Shown: positions 38,262-52,501 of the stretch, in pieces
Layout: each line of letters begins with the position of its first letter
How positions within the stretch are numbered: position 1 is the stretch's first letter
Source of the DNA: Antitrichia curtipendula
Taxonomy: Eukaryota > Streptophyta > Bryopsida > Hypnales > Leucodontaceae
Reading direction: 5' to 3'
DNA: 64,000 nt
NCBI GenBank assembly: GCA_951230915.1
Contig: OX579637.1
Coordinates: 25,730,001 to 25,794,000 of the forward strand
Translations under genes and position numbers: made by a program
The notes under the pieces: generated by a model
The model's database searches: none
What the model saw: only the letters and a program-made list of their open reading frames with translations
What the model was told of the DNA's origin: nothing

Positions 38262-41200
38262 ATTCTCAAGCATATATATACTTGAGGGTGTTTACAACTT
38301 TTACAACTTTCTACAAGTCACTTTCAAAGTGGAATTCGATGACATTTGATGTGGAGGCCACGAAACTACAGGTTCAGTTTAATTCCGATTCTTTTATTAT
38401 TCACGTGAGGGTGGATTCAATGCTAAGCACAACTTAAATATTTTTGTGCATTCTAATACTTGAGGGTGTTTACAACTTTTACAACTTTCTTCAAGTCACT
38501 TTCAAAGTGGAATTCGATGACATTAGATGTGGAGCCCACGAAACTACAGGTTCAATTTAATTCCGATTCTTTTATTATTCACGTGAGGGTGGATTCAATG
38601 CTACGCACAAAATAAATATTTTTCTGCATTCTAATACTTGAGGGTGTTTACAACTTTTACAACTTTCTTCAAGTCACTTTCAAAGTGGAATTCGATGACA
38701 TTAGATGTGGAGGCCACGAAACTACAGGTTCAGTTTAATTCCGATTCTTTTATTATTCACGTGAGGGTGGATTCAATGCTACGCACAACTTAAATATTTT
38801 TCTGCATTCTAATACTTGAGGGTGTTTACAACTTTTACAACTTTCTACAAGTCACTTTCAAAGTGGAATTCTCTGACATTAGATGTGGAGGCCACGAAAC
38901 TACAGGTTCAGTTTAATTCCGATTCTTTTATTAATCACGTGAGGGTGGATTCAATGCTACGCACAAAATAAATATTTTTCTGCATTCTAATACTTGAGGG
39001 TGTTTACAACTTTTACAAATTTCTACAAGTCACTTTCAAAGTGGAATTCTCTGACATTAGATGTGGAGGCCACGAAACTACAGGGTCAGTTTAATTTTGA
39101 TTCTCTTATTATTCACGTGAGGGTGGATTCAATGCTACGCACAACTTAAATATTTTTCTGCATTCTAATACTTGAGGGTGTTTACAACTTTTACAACTTT
39201 CTACAAGTCACTTTCAAAGTGGAATTCTCTGACATTAGATGTGGAGGCCACGAAACTACAGGTTCAGTTTAATTCCGATCCTTTTGTTATTCACGTGAGG
39301 GTGGATTCAGTGCTACGCACAACTTAAATATTTTTGTGCATTCTAATACTTGAGGGTGTTTACAACTTTTACAACTTTCTACAAGTCACTTTCAAAGTGG
39401 AATTCTCTGACATTAGATGTGGAGGCCACGAAACTACAGGTTCAGTTTAATTCCGATCCTTTTATTATTCACGTGAGGGTGGATTCAGTGCTACGCACAA
39501 CTTAAATATTTTTGTGCATTCTAATACTTGAGGGTGTTTACAACTTTTACAACTTTCTACAAGTCACTTTCAAAGTGGAATTCTATGACATTTGATGTGG
39601 AGGCCACGAAACTACAGGTTCAGTTTAATTCCGATTCTTTTATTATTCACGTGAGGGTGGATTCAATGCTAAGCACAACTTAAATATTTTTGTGCATTCT
39701 AATACTTGAGGGTGTTTACAACTTTTACAAATTTCTACAAGTCACTTTCAAAGTGGAATTCCATGACATTAGACGTGGAGGCCACGAAACTACAGGTTCA
39801 GTTTAATTCCGATCCTTTTATTATTCACGTGAAGGTGGATTCAATGCTACGCACAACTTAAATATTTTTCTGCATTCTAATACATGAGGGTGTTTACAAC
39901 TTTTACAACTTTCTTCAAGTCACTTTTAAAGTGGAATTCGATGACATTAGATGTGGAGGCCACGAAACTACAGGTTCAGTTTAATTCCGATTCTTTTATT
40001 ATTCACGTGAAGGTGGATTCAATGCTACGCACAAAATAAATATTCTCAAGCATATATATACTTGAGGGTGTTTACAACTTTTACAACTTTCTACAAGTCA
40101 CTTTCAAAGTGGAATTCTATGGCATTAGATGTGGAGGCCACGAAACTACAGGTTCAGTTTAATTCTGATTCTTTTGTTATTCACGTGAGGGTGGATTCAA
40201 TGCTACGCACAACTTAAATATTTTTCTGCATTCTAATACATGAGGGTGTTTACAACTTTTACAACTTTCTTCAAGTCACTTTCAAAGTGGAATTCTCTGA
40301 CATTAGATGTGGAGGCCACGAAACTACAGGTTCAGTTTAATTCCGATCCTTTTATTATTCACGTGAGGGTGGATTCAGTGCTACGCACAACTTAAATATT
40401 TTTGTGCATTCTAATACTTGAGGGTGTTTACAACTTTTACAACTTTCTACAAGTCACTTTCAAAGTGGAATTCTATGACATTTGATGTGGAGGCCACGAA
40501 ACTACAGGTTCAGTTTAATTCCGATTCTTTTATTATTCACGTGAGGGTGGATTCAATGCTAAGCACAACTTAAATATTTTTGTGCATTCTAATACTTGAG
40601 GGTGTTTACAACTTTTACAACTTTCTACAAGTCACTTTCAAAGTGGAATTCTATGGCATTAGATGTGGAGGCCACGAAACTACAGGTTCAGTTTAATTCC
40701 GATTCTTTTATTATTCACGTGAGGGTGGATTCAGTGCTACGCACAACTTAAATATTTTTGTGCATTCTAATACTTGAGGGTGTTTACAACTTTTACAACT
40801 TTCTACAAGTCACTTTCAAAGTGGAATTCTATGACATTTGATGTGGAGGCCACGAAACTACAGGTTCAGTTTAATTCCGATTCTTTTATTATTCACGTGA
40901 GGGTGGATTCAATGCTAAGCACAACTTAAATATTTTTGTGCATTCTAATACTTGAGGGTGTTTACAACTTTTACAACTTTCTACAAGTCACTTTCAAAGT
41001 GGAATTCTATGGCATTAGATGTGGAGGCCACGAAACTACAGGTTCAGTTTAATTCCGATCCTTTTATTATTCACGTGAGGGTGGATTCAGTGCTACGCAC
41101 AACTTAAATATTTTTGTGCATTCTAATACTTGAGGGTGTTTACAACTTTTACAACTTTCTACAAGTCACTTTCAAAGTGGAATTCTATGACATTTGATGT

Positions 41201-41465
41201 GGAGGCCACGAAACTACAGGTTCAGTTTAATTCCGATTCTTTTATTATTCACGTGAGGGTGGATTCAATGCTAAGCACAACTTAAATATTTTTGTGCATT
41301 CTAATACTTGAGGGTGTTTACAACTTTTACAACTTTCTACAAGTCACTTTCAAAGTGGAATTCTATGGCATTAGATGTGGAGGCCACGAAACTACAGGTT
41401 CAGTTTAATTCCGATTCTTTTATTATTCACGTGACGGTGGATTCAATGCTACGCACAAAATAAAT
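38262..41465. repeat. Array domain D (18 monomers)
   Basis: This transition region is marked by GACATTTGATG coupled with CTAAGCAC, seen near 38340, 39591, 40480, 40836 and 41187. It mixes domain C variants (CTCTGACATT, TTGATTCTCTT near 39095) with TATGGCATT and CTTTTGTTATT. Private changes include TTACAAATTTC near 39015 and 39728 and ATACATGAGG near 39880 and 40236. It ends in the dimer repeat at 40398-41465. No gene is seen. Confidence 0.7.
40398..41465. repeat. Dimeric higher-order repeat, 356 bp, three copies
   Basis: Monomers alternate strictly: GACATTTGATG with CTAAGCAC (40398, 40754, 41110) and TATGGCATT monomers (40576, 40932, 41288). The first type is nearly identical in its three copies. 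The second type varies (GATTC or GATCC, CAGTGC or CAATGC). The last unit has GTGACGGTGG, changes to AAAATAAAT and leads into a palindromic monomer, marking the end of the dimer run. Confidence 0.85.
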
Positions 41466-43245
41466 ATTCTCAAGCATATATATACTTGAGGGTGTTTACA
41501 GCTTTTACAACTTTCTACAAGTCACTTTCAAAGTGGAATTCTATGACATTAGACGTGGAGGCCACGAAACCAGAGGTTCAGTTTAATTCCGATCCTTTTA
41601 TTATTCACGTGAAGGTGGATTCAATGCTACGCACAAAATAAATATTCTCAAGCATATATATACTTGAGGGTGTTTACAACTTTTACAACTTTCTACAAGT
41701 CACTTTCAAAGTGGAATTCGATGGCATTAGATGTGGAGGCCACGAAACTACAGGGTCAGTTTAATTCCGATTCTTTTATTATTCACGTGAGGGTGGATTC
41801 AATGCTACGCACAAAATAAATATTTTTCTGCATTCTAATACTTGAAGGTGTTTACAACTTTTACAACTTTCTACAAGTCACTTTCAAAGTGGAATTCTAT
41901 GACCGTAGACGTGGAGGCCACGAAACTACAGGTTCAGTTTAATTCCGATTCTTTTATTATTCACGTGAAGGTGGATTCAATGCTACGCACAACTTAAATA
42001 TTCTCAAGCATATATATACTTGAGGGTGTTTACAACTTTTACAACTTTCTACAAGTCACTTTCAAAGTGGAATTCGATGACACTAGATGTGGAGGCCACG
42101 AAACTACAGGTTCAGTTTAATTCCGATTCTTTTATTATTCACGTGAGGGTGGATTCAATGCTACGCACAAAATAAATATTTTTCTGCATTCTAATACTTG
42201 AGGGTGTTTACAACTTTTACAACTTTCTACAAGTCACTTTCAAAGTGGAATTCTATGACCGTAGACGTGGAGGCCACGAAACTACAGGTTCAGTTTAATT
42301 CCGATTCTTTTATTATTCACGTGAGGGTGGATTCAATGCTACGCACAAAATAAATATTTTTGTGCATTCTAATACTTGAGGGTGTTTACAACTTTTACAA
42401 CTTTCTACAAGTCACTTTCAAAGTGGAATTCTATGACCGTAGACGTGGAGGCCACGAAACTACAGGTTCAGTTTAATTCCGATTCTTTTATTATTCACGT
42501 GAAGGTGGATTCAATGCTACGCACAACTTAAATATTCTCAAGCATATATATACTTGAGGGTGTTTACAACTTTTACAACTTTCTACAAGTCACTTTCAAA
42601 GTGGAATTCGATGACACTAGATGTGGAGGCCACGAAACTACAGGTTCAGTTTAATTCCGATTCTTTTATTATTCACGTGAGGGTGGATTCAATGCTACGC
42701 ACAAAATAAATATTTTTCTGCATTCTAATACTTGAGGGTGTTTACAACTTTTACAACTTTCTTCAAGTCACTTTCAAAGTGGAATTCTATGGCATTAGAT
42801 GTGGAGGCCACGAAACTACAGGGTCAGTTTAATTCTGATTCTTTTATTATTCACGTGAGGGTGGATTCAATGCTACGCACAACTTAAATATTTTTGTGCA
42901 TTCTAATACTTGAGGGTGTTTACAACTTTTACAACTTTCTTCAAGTCACTTTCAAAGTGGAATTCGATGACATTAGATGTGGAGGCCACGAAACTACAGG
43001 TTCAGTTTAATTCCGATTCTTTTATTATTCACGTGAGGGTGGATTCAATGCTACGCACAAAATAAATATTTTTGTGCATTCTAATACTTGAGGGTGTTTA
43101 CAACTTTTACAACTTTCTTCAAGTCACTTTCAAAGTGGAATTCTATGGCATTAGATGTGGAGGCCACGAAACTACAGGGTCAGTTTAATTCTGATTCTTT
43201 TATTATTCACGTGAGGGTGGATTCAATGCTACGCACAACTTAAAT

Positions 43246-43957
43246 ATTTTTGTGCATTCTAATACTTGAGGGTGTTTACAACTTTTACAACTTTCTACAA
43301 GTCACTTTCAAAGTGGAATTCGATGACATTAGATGTGGAGGCCACGAAACTACAGGTTCAGTTTAATTCCGATTCTTTTATTATTCACTTGAGGGTGGAT
43401 TCAGTGCTACGCACAACTTAAATATTTTTGTGCATTCTAATACTTGAGGGTGTTTACAACTTTCACAACTTTCTACAAGTCACTTTCAAAGTGGAATTCT
43501 ATGACATTAGATGTGGAGGCCACGAAACCAGAGGTTCAGTTTAATTCCGATCCTTTTATTATTCACGTGAAGGTGGATTCAATGCTACGCACAAAATAAA
43601 TATTCTCAAGCATATATATTTTTGAGGGTGTTTACAACTTTTACAACTTTCTACAAGTCACTTTCAAAGTGGAATTCTATGACATTAGACGTGGAGGCCA
43701 CGAAACCAGAGGTTCAGTTTAATTCCGATCCTTTTATTATTCACGTGAAGGTGGATTCAATGCTACGCACAAAATAAATATTCTCAAGCATATATATACT
43801 TGAGGGTGTTTACAACTTTTACAACTTTCTACAAGTCACTTTCAAAGTGGAATTCGATGGCATTAGATGTGGAGGCCACGAAACTACAGGGTCAGTTTAA
43901 TTCTGATTCTTTTATTATTCACGTGAGGGTGGATTCAATGCTACGCACAAAATAAAT
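43246..43957. repeat. Distant copy of the domain B marker block
   Basis: Four monomers repeat the order seen at 12995-13706: CACTTGAGGG; TTTCACAAC with ACCAGAGG; palindromic box with ACCAGAGG; palindromic box with GGGTCAG. The offset is 170 monomers (30,251 bp). A related shorter run lies near 41466-41990. The second palindromic arm in the monomer at 43602 is altered to TTTTTGAG. Confidence 0.83.
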
Positions 43958-44669
43958 ATTTTTCTGCATTCTAATACTTGAGGGTGTTTACAACTTTTAC
44001 AACTTTCTACAAGTCACTTTCAAAGTGGAATTCTATGACCGTAGACGTGGAGGCCACGAAACTACAGGTTCAGTTTAATTCCGATTCTTTTATTATTCAC
44101 GTGAAGGTGGATTCAATGCTACGCACAACTTAAATATTCTCAAGCATATATATACTTGAGGGTGTTTACAACTTTTACAACTTTCTACAAGTCACTTTCA
44201 AAGTGGAATTCGATGACACTAGATGTGGAGGCCACGAAACTACAGGTTCAGTTTAATTCCGATTCTTTTATTATTCACGTGAGGGTGGATTCAATGCTAC
44301 GCACAAAATAAATATTTTTCTGCATTCTAATACTTGAGGGTGTTTACAACTTTTACAACTTTCTACAAGTCACTTTCAAAGTGGAATTCTATGACCGTAG
44401 ACGTGGAGGCCACGAAACTACAGGTTCAGTTTAATTCCGATTCTTTTATTATTCACGTGAGGGTGGATTCAATGCTACGCACAAAATAAATATTTTTGTG
44501 CATTCTAATACTTGAGGGTGTTTACAACTTTTACAACTTTCTACAAGTCACTTTCAAAGTGGAATTCGATGACACTAGATGTGGAGGCCACGAAACTACA
44601 GGTTCAGTTTAATTCCGATTCTTTTATTATTCACGTGAGGGTGGATTCAATGCTACGCACAAAATAAAT

Positions 44670-46805
44670 ATTTTTGTGCATTCTAATACTTGAGGGTGTT
44701 TACAACTTTTACAACTTTCTTCAAGTCACTTTCAAAGTGGAATTCTATGGCATTAGATGTGGAGGCCACGAAACTACAGGGTCAGTTTAATTCTGATTCT
44801 TTTATTATTCACGTGAGGGTGGATTCAATGCTACGCACAACTTAAATATTTTTGTGCATTCTAATACTTGAGGGTGTTTACAACTTTTACAACTTTCTTC
44901 AAGTCACTTTCAAAGTGGAATTCGATGACATTAGATGTGGAGGCCACGAAACTACAGGTTCAGTTTAATTCCGATTCTTTTATTATTCACGTGAGGGTGG
45001 ATTCAATGCTACGCACAAAATAAATATTTTTGTGCATTCTAATACTTGAGGGTGTTTACAACTTTTACAACTTTCTACAAGTCACTTTCAAAGTGGAATT
45101 CTATGACATTAGACGTGGAGGCCACGAAACTACAGGTTCAGTTTAATTCCGATCCTTTTATTATTCACGTGAAGGTGGATTCAATGCTACGCACAACTTA
45201 AATATTTTTGTGCATTCTAATACTTGAGGGTGTTTACAACTTTTACAACTTTCTACAAGTCACTTTCAAAGTGGAATTCGATGGCATTAGATGTGGAGGC
45301 CACGAAACTACAGGGTCAGTTTAATTCTGATTCTTTTATTATTCACGTGAGGGTGGATTCAATGCTACGCACAAAATAAATATTTTTCTGCATTCTAATA
45401 CTTGAGGGTGTTTACAACTTTTATAACTTTCTACAAGTCACTTTCAAAGTGGAATTCTATGACCGTAGACGTGGAGGCCACGAAACTACAGGTTCAGTTT
45501 AATTCCGATTCTTTTATTATTCACGTGAAGGTGGATTCAATGCTACGCACAACTTAAATATTCTCAAGCATATATATACTTGAGGGTGTTTACAACTTTT
45601 ACAACTTTCTACAAGTCACTTTCAAAGTGGAATTCGATGACATTAGATGTGGAGGCCACGAAACTACAGGTTCAGTTTAATTCCGATTCTTTTATTATTC
45701 ACGTGAGGGTGGATTCAATGCTACGCACAAAATAAATATTTTTGTGCATTCTAATACTTGAGGGTGTTTACAACTTTTACAACTTTCTTCAAGTCACTTT
45801 CAAAGTGGAATTCTATGGCATTAGATGTGGAGGCCACGAAACTACAGGGTCGGTTTAATTCTGATTCTTTTATTATTCACGTGAGGGTGGATTCAATGCT
45901 ACGCACAACTTAAATATTTTTGTGCATTCTAATACTTGAGGGTGTTTACAACTTTTACAACTTTCTTCAAGTCACTTTCAAAGTGGAATTCGATGACATT
46001 AGATGTGGAGGCCACGAAACTACAGGTTCAGTTTAATTCCGATTCTTTTATTATTCACGTGAGGGTGGATTCAATGCTACGCACAAAATAAATATTTTTG
46101 TGCATTCTAATACTTGAGGGTGTTTACAACTTTTACAACTTTCTACAAGTCACTTTCAAAGTGGAATTCTATGACATTAGACGTGGAGGCCACGAAACTA
46201 CAGGTTCAGTTTAATTCCGATCCTTTTATTATTCACGTGAAGGTGGATTCAATGCTACGCACAACTTAAATATTTTTGTGCATTCTAATACTTGAGGGTG
46301 TTTACAACTTTTACAACTTTCTACAAGTCACTTTCAAAGTGGAATTCGATGGCATTAGATGTGGAGGCCACGAAACTACAGGGTCAGTTTAATTCTGATT
46401 CTTTTATTATTCACGTGAGGGTGGATTCAATGCTACGCACAAAATAAATATTTTTCTGCATTCTAATACTTGAGGGTGTTTACAACTTTTATAACTTTCT
46501 ACAAGTCACTTTCAAAGTGGAATTCTATGACCGTAGACGTGGAGGCCACGAAACTACAGGTTCAGTTTAATTCCGATTCTTTTATTATTCACGTGAAGGT
46601 GGATTCAATGCTACGCACAACTTAAATATTCTCAAGCATATATATACTTGAGGGTGTTTACAACTTTTACAACTTTCTACAAGTCACTTTCAAAGTGGAA
46701 TTCGATGACATTAGATGTGGAGGCCACGAAACTACAGGTTCAGTTTAATTCCGATTCTTTTATTATTCACGTGAGGGTGGATTCAATGCTACGCACAAAA
46801 TAAAT
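44670..46805. repeat. Hexameric higher-order repeat, 1,068 bp, two tandem copies
   Basis: Unit order: TATGGCATT with GGGTCAG; GATGACATT with AAAATAAAT; GACGTGG with GATCC; GATGGCATT with GGGTCAG; TTTCTGC with TTATAACTTT and GACCGTAGACG; palindromic box. Copies run 44670-45737 and 45738-46805. The rare TTATAACTTT at about 45422 and 46490 shows the 1,068-bp spacing. The monomer at 46806 starts another copy and then diverges. Confidence 0.87.
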
Positions 46806-47873
46806 ATTTTTGTGCATTCTAATACTTGAGGGTGTTTACAACTTTTACAACTTTCTTCAAGTCACTTTCAAAGTGGAATTCTATGGCATTAGATGTGGAG
46901 GCCACGAAACTACAGGGTCAATTTAATTCTGATTCTTTTATTATTCACGTGAGGGTTGATTCAATGCTACGCACAACTTAAATATTTTTGTGCATTCTAA
47001 TACTTGAGGGTGTTTACAACTTTTACAACTTTCTACAAGTCACTTTCAAAGTGGAATTCGATGGCATTAGATCTGGAGCCCACGAAACTATAGGTTCAGT
47101 TTAATTCCGATTCTTTTATTATTCACGTGAAGGTGGATTCAATGCTACGCACAACTTAAATATTTTTCTACATTCTAATACTTGAGGGTGTTTACAACTT
47201 TTACAACTTTCTTCAAGTTACTTTCAAAGTGGAATTCGATGACATTAGATGTGGAGGCCACGAAACTACAGGTTCAGTTTAATTCCGATTCTTTTATTAT
47301 TCACGTGAAGGTGGATTCAATGCTACGCACAAAATAAATATTCTCAAGCATATATATACTTGAGGGTGTTTACAACTTTTACAACTTTCTACAAGTCACT
47401 TTCAAAGTGGAATTCGATGGCATTAGATGTGGAGGCCACGAAACTACAGGGTCAGTTTAATTCTGATTCTTTTATTATTCACGTGAGGGTGGATTCAATG
47501 CTACGCACAAAATAAATATTTTTCTGCATTCTAATACTTGAGGGTGTTTACAACTTTTACAACTTTCTACAAGTCACTTTCAAAGTGGAATTCTATGACC
47601 GTAGACGTGGAGGCCACGAAACTACAGGTTCAGTTTAATTCCGATTCTTTTATTATTCACGTGAAGGTGGATTCAATGCTACGCACAACTTAAATATTCT
47701 CAAGCATATATATACTTGAGGGTGTTTACAACTTTTACAACTTTCTACAAGTCACTTTCAAAGTGGAATTCGATGACACTAGATGTGGAGGCCACGAAAC
47801 TACAGGTTCAGTTTAATTCCGATTCTTTTATTATTCACGTGAGGGTGGATTCAATGCTACGCACAAAATAAAT

Positions 47874-48941
47874 ATTTTTGTGCATTCTAATACTTGAGGG
47901 TGTTTACAACTTTTACAACTTTCTTCAAGTCACTTTCAAAGTGGAATTCTATGGCATTAGATGTGGAGGCCACGAAACTACAGGGTCAGTTTAATTCTGA
48001 TTCTTTTATTATTCACGTGAGGGTGGATTCAATGCTACGCACAACTTAAATATTTTTGTGCATTCTAATACTTGAGGGTGTTTACAACTTTTACAACTTT
48101 CTTCAAGTCACTTTCAAAGTGGAATTCGATGACATTAGATGTGGAGGCCACGAAACTACAGGTTCAGTTTAATTCCGATTCTTTTATTATTCACGTGAGG
48201 GTGGATTCAATGCTACGCACAAAATAAATATTTTTGTGCATTCTAATACTTGAGGGTGTTTACAACTTTTACAACTTTCTACAAGTCACTTTCAAAGTGG
48301 AATTCTATGAAATTAGATGTGGAGGCCACGAAACTACAGGTTCAGTTTAATTCCGATCCTTTTATTATTCACGTGAAGGTGGATTCAATGCTACGCACAA
48401 CTTAAATATTTTTGTGCATTCTAATACTTGAGGGTGTTTACAACTTTTACAACTTTCTACAAGTCACTTTCAAAGTGGAATTCGATGGCATTAGATGTGG
48501 AGGCCACGAAACTACAGGGTCAGTTTAATTCGGATTCTTTTATTATTCACGTGAGGGTGGATTCAATGCTACGCACAAAATAAATATTTTTCTGCATTCT
48601 AATACTTGAGGGTGTTTACAACTTTTATAACTTTCTACAAGTCACTTTCAAAGTGGAATTCTATGACCGTAGACGTGGAGGCCACGAAACTACAGGTTCA
48701 GTTTAATTCCGATTCTTTTATTATTCACGTGAAGGTGGATTCCATGCTACGCACAACTTAAATATTCTCAAGCATATATATACTTGAGGGTGTTTACAAC
48801 TTTTACAACTTTCTACAAGTCACTTTCAAAGTGGAATTCGATGACATTAGATGTGGAGGCCACGAAACTACAGGTTCAGTTTAATTCCGATTCTTTTATT
48901 ATTCACGTGAGGGTGGATTCAATGCTACGCACAAAATAAAT
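47874..48941. repeat. Third copy of the hexameric repeat
   Basis: The same six monomer types appear in order, again with TTATAACTTT (about 48626). Private changes are GAAATTAG near 48308, TCGGATTC near 48530 and TCCATGC near 48750. The last three types recur once more at 50010-50543 with TTATAACTTT near 50228 and TCGGATTC, so that partial copy descends from this one. Confidence 0.83.
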
Positions 48942-51900
48942 ATTTTTGTGCATTCTAATACTTGAGGGTGTTTACAACTTTTACAACTTTCTTCAAGTCA
49001 CTTTCAAAGTGAAATTCTATGGCATTAGATGTGGAGGCCACGAAACTACAGGGTCAGTTTAATTCTGATTCTTTTATTATTCACGTGAGGGTTGATTCAA
49101 TGCTACGCACAACTTAAATATTTTTGTGCATTCTAATACTTGAGGGTGTTTACAACTTTTACAACTTTCTACAAGTCACTTTCAAAGTGGAATTCGATGG
49201 CATTAGATCTGGAGCCCACGAAACTATAGGTTCAGTTTAATTCCGATTCTTTTATTATTCACGTGAGGGTGGATTCAATGCTACGCACAACTTAAATATT
49301 TTTGTGCATTCTAATACTTGAGGGTGTTTACAACTTTTACAACTTTCTACAAGTCACTTTCAAAGTGGAATTCGATGGCATTAGATGTGGAGGCCACGAA
49401 ACTACAGGTTCAGTTTAATTCCGATTCTTTTATTATTCACGTGAGGGTGGATTCAATGCTACGCACAAAATAAATATTTTTGTGCATTCTAATACTTGAG
49501 GGTGTTTACAACTTTTACAACTTTCTTCAAGTCACTTTCAAAGTGGAATTCGATGACATTAGATGTGGAGGCCACGAAACTACAGGTTCAGTTTAATTCC
49601 GATTCTTTTATTATTCACGTGAAGGTGGATTCAATGCTACGCACAAAATAAATATTCTCAAGCATATATATACTTGAGGGTGTTTACAACTTTTACAACT
49701 TTCTACAAGTCACTTTCAAAGTGGAATTCTATGGCATTAGATTTGGAGGCCACGAAACTACAGGTTCAGTTTAATTCCGATTCTTTTATTATTCACGTGA
49801 GGGTGGATTCAATGCTACGCACAAAATAAATATTTTTGTGCATTCTAATACTTGAGGGTGTTTACAACTTTTACAACTTTCTTCAAGTCACTTTCAAAGT
49901 GAAATTCTATGGCATTAGATGTGGAGGCCACGAAACTACAGGTTCAGTTTAATTCCGATTCTTTTATTATTCACGTGAGGGTGGATTCAATGCTACGCAC
50001 AACTTAAATATTTTTGTGCATTCTAATACTTGAGGGTGTTTACAACTTTTACAACTTTCTACAAGTCACTTTCAAAGTGGAATTCGATGGCATTAGATGT
50101 GGAGGCCACGAAACTACAGGGTCAGTTTAATTCGGATTCTTTTATTATTCACGTGAGGGTGGATTCAATGCTACGCACAAAATAAATATTTTTCTGCATT
50201 CTAATACTTGAGGGTGTTTACAACTTTTATAACTTTCTACAAGTCACTTTCAAAGTGGAATTCTATGACCGTAGACGTGGAGGCCACGAAACTACAGGTT
50301 CAGTTTAATTCCGATTCTTTTATTATTCACGTGAAGGTGGATTCAATGCTACGCACAACTTAAATATTCTCAAGCATATATATACTTGAGGGTGTTTACA
50401 ACTTTTACAACTTTCTACAAGTCACTTTCAAAGTGGAATTCGATGACATTAGATGTGGAGGCCACGAAACTACAGGTTCAGTTTAATTCCGATTCTTTTA
50501 TTATTCACGTGAGGGTGGATTCAATGCTACGCACAAAATAAATATTTTTGTGCATTCTAATACTTGAGGGTGTTTACAACTTTTACAACTTTCTTCAAGT
50601 CACTTTCAAAGTGAAATTCTATGGCATTAGATGTGGAGGCCACGAAACTACAGGGTCAGTTTAATTCTGATTCTTTTATTATTCACGTGAGGGTTGATTC
50701 AATGCTACGCACAACTTAAATATTTTTGTGCATTCTAATACTTGAGGGTGTTTACAACTTTTACAACTTTCTACAAGTCACTTTCAAAGTGGAATTCGAT
50801 GGCATTAGATCTGGAGCCCACGAAACTATAGGTTCAGTTTAATTCCGATTCTTTTATTATTCACGTGAAGGTGGATTCAATGCTACGCACAACTTAAATA
50901 TTTTTCTACATTCTAATACTTGAGGGTGTTTACAACTTTTACAACTTTCTACAAGTCACTTTCAAAGTGGAATTCTCTGACATTAGATGTGGAGGCCACG
51001 AAACTACAGGTTCAGTTTAATTCCGATCCTTTTATTATTCACGTGAGGGTGGATTCAGTGCTACGCACAACTTAAATATTTTTGTGCATTCTAATACTTG
51101 AGGGTGTTTACAACTTTTACAACTTTCTTCAAGTTACTTTCAAAGTGGAAATCGATGACATTAGATGTGGAGGCCACGAAACTACAGGTTCAGTTTAATT
51201 CCGATTCTTTTATTATTCACGTGAAGGTGGATTCAATGCTACGCACAAAATAAATATTCTCAAGCATATATATACTTGAGGGTGTTTACAACTTTTACAA
51301 CTTTCTACAAGTCACTTTCAAAGTGGAATTCCATGGCATTAGATGTGGAGGCCACGATACTACAGGTTCAGTTTAATTCCGATTCTTTTATTATTCACGT
51401 GAGGGTGGATTCAATGCTACGCACAACTTAATTATTTTTGTGCATTCTAATACTTGAGGGTGATTACAACTTTTACAACTTTCTACAAGTCACTTTCAAA
51501 GTGGAATTCTATGGCATTAGATCTGGAGGCCACGAAACTATAGGTTCAGTTTAATTCCGATCCTTTTATTATTCACGTGAAGGTGGATTCAATGCTACGC
51601 ACAACTTAAATATTTTTGTGCATTCTAATACTTGAGGGTGTTTACAACTTTTACAACTTTCTTCAAGTTACTTTCAAAGTGGAATTCGATGACATTAGAT
51701 GTGGAGGCCACGAAACTACAGGTTCAGTTTAATTCCGATTCTTTTATTATTCACGTGAAGGTGGATTCAATGCTACGCACAAAATAAATATTCTCAAGCA
51801 TATATATACTTGAGGGTGTTTACAACTTTTACAACTTTCTACAAGTCACTTTCAAAGTGGAATTCTATGGCATTAGATGTGGAGGCCACGAAACTACAGG

Positions 51901-52501
51901 TTCAGTTTAATTCCGATTCTTTTATTATTCACGTGAGGGTGGATTCAATGCTACGCACAACTTAAATATTTTTGTGCATTCTAATACTTGAGGGTGATTA
52001 CAACTTTTACAACTTTCTACAAGTCACTTTCAAAGTGGAATTCTATGGCATTAGATCTGGAGGCCACGAAACTATAGGTTCAGTTTAATTCCGATCCTTT
52101 TATTATTCACGTGAAGGTGGATTCAATGCTACGCACAACTTAAATATTTTTCTACATTCTAATACTTGAGGGTGTTTACAACTTTTACAACTTTCTACAA
52201 GTCACTTTCAAAGTGGAATTCTCTGACATTAGATGTGGAGGCCACGAAACTACAGGTTCAGTTTAATTCCGATCCTTTTATTATTCACGTGAGGGTGGAT
52301 TCAGTGCTACGCACAACTTAAATATTTTTGTGCATTCTAATACTTGAGGGTGTTTACAACTTTTACAACTTTCTTCAAGTTACTTTCAAAGTGGAATTCG
52401 ATGACATTAGATGTGGAGGCCACGAAACTACAGGTTCAGTTTAATTCCGATTCTTTTATTATTCACGTGAGGGTGGATTCAATGCTACGCACAAAATAAA
52501 T

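Larger units (their letters stand above)
41466..50899. repeat. Array domain E (53 monomers)
   Basis: Marked by GGGTCAG with CTGATTC, TATGGCATT, GACCGTAGACG, GACACTAG and, at the left, ACCAGAGG. Many palindromic-box monomers here follow AACTTAAAT instead of the AAAATAAAT that precedes the box in domains A to C (42000, 42534, 44136, 45560, 46628, 47696, 48764, 50366). The variant ATCTGGAGCCC with CTATAGG begins at about 47070 and becomes common to the right. A hexamer repeat organises much of the region. No coding capacity is seen. Confidence 0.75.
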
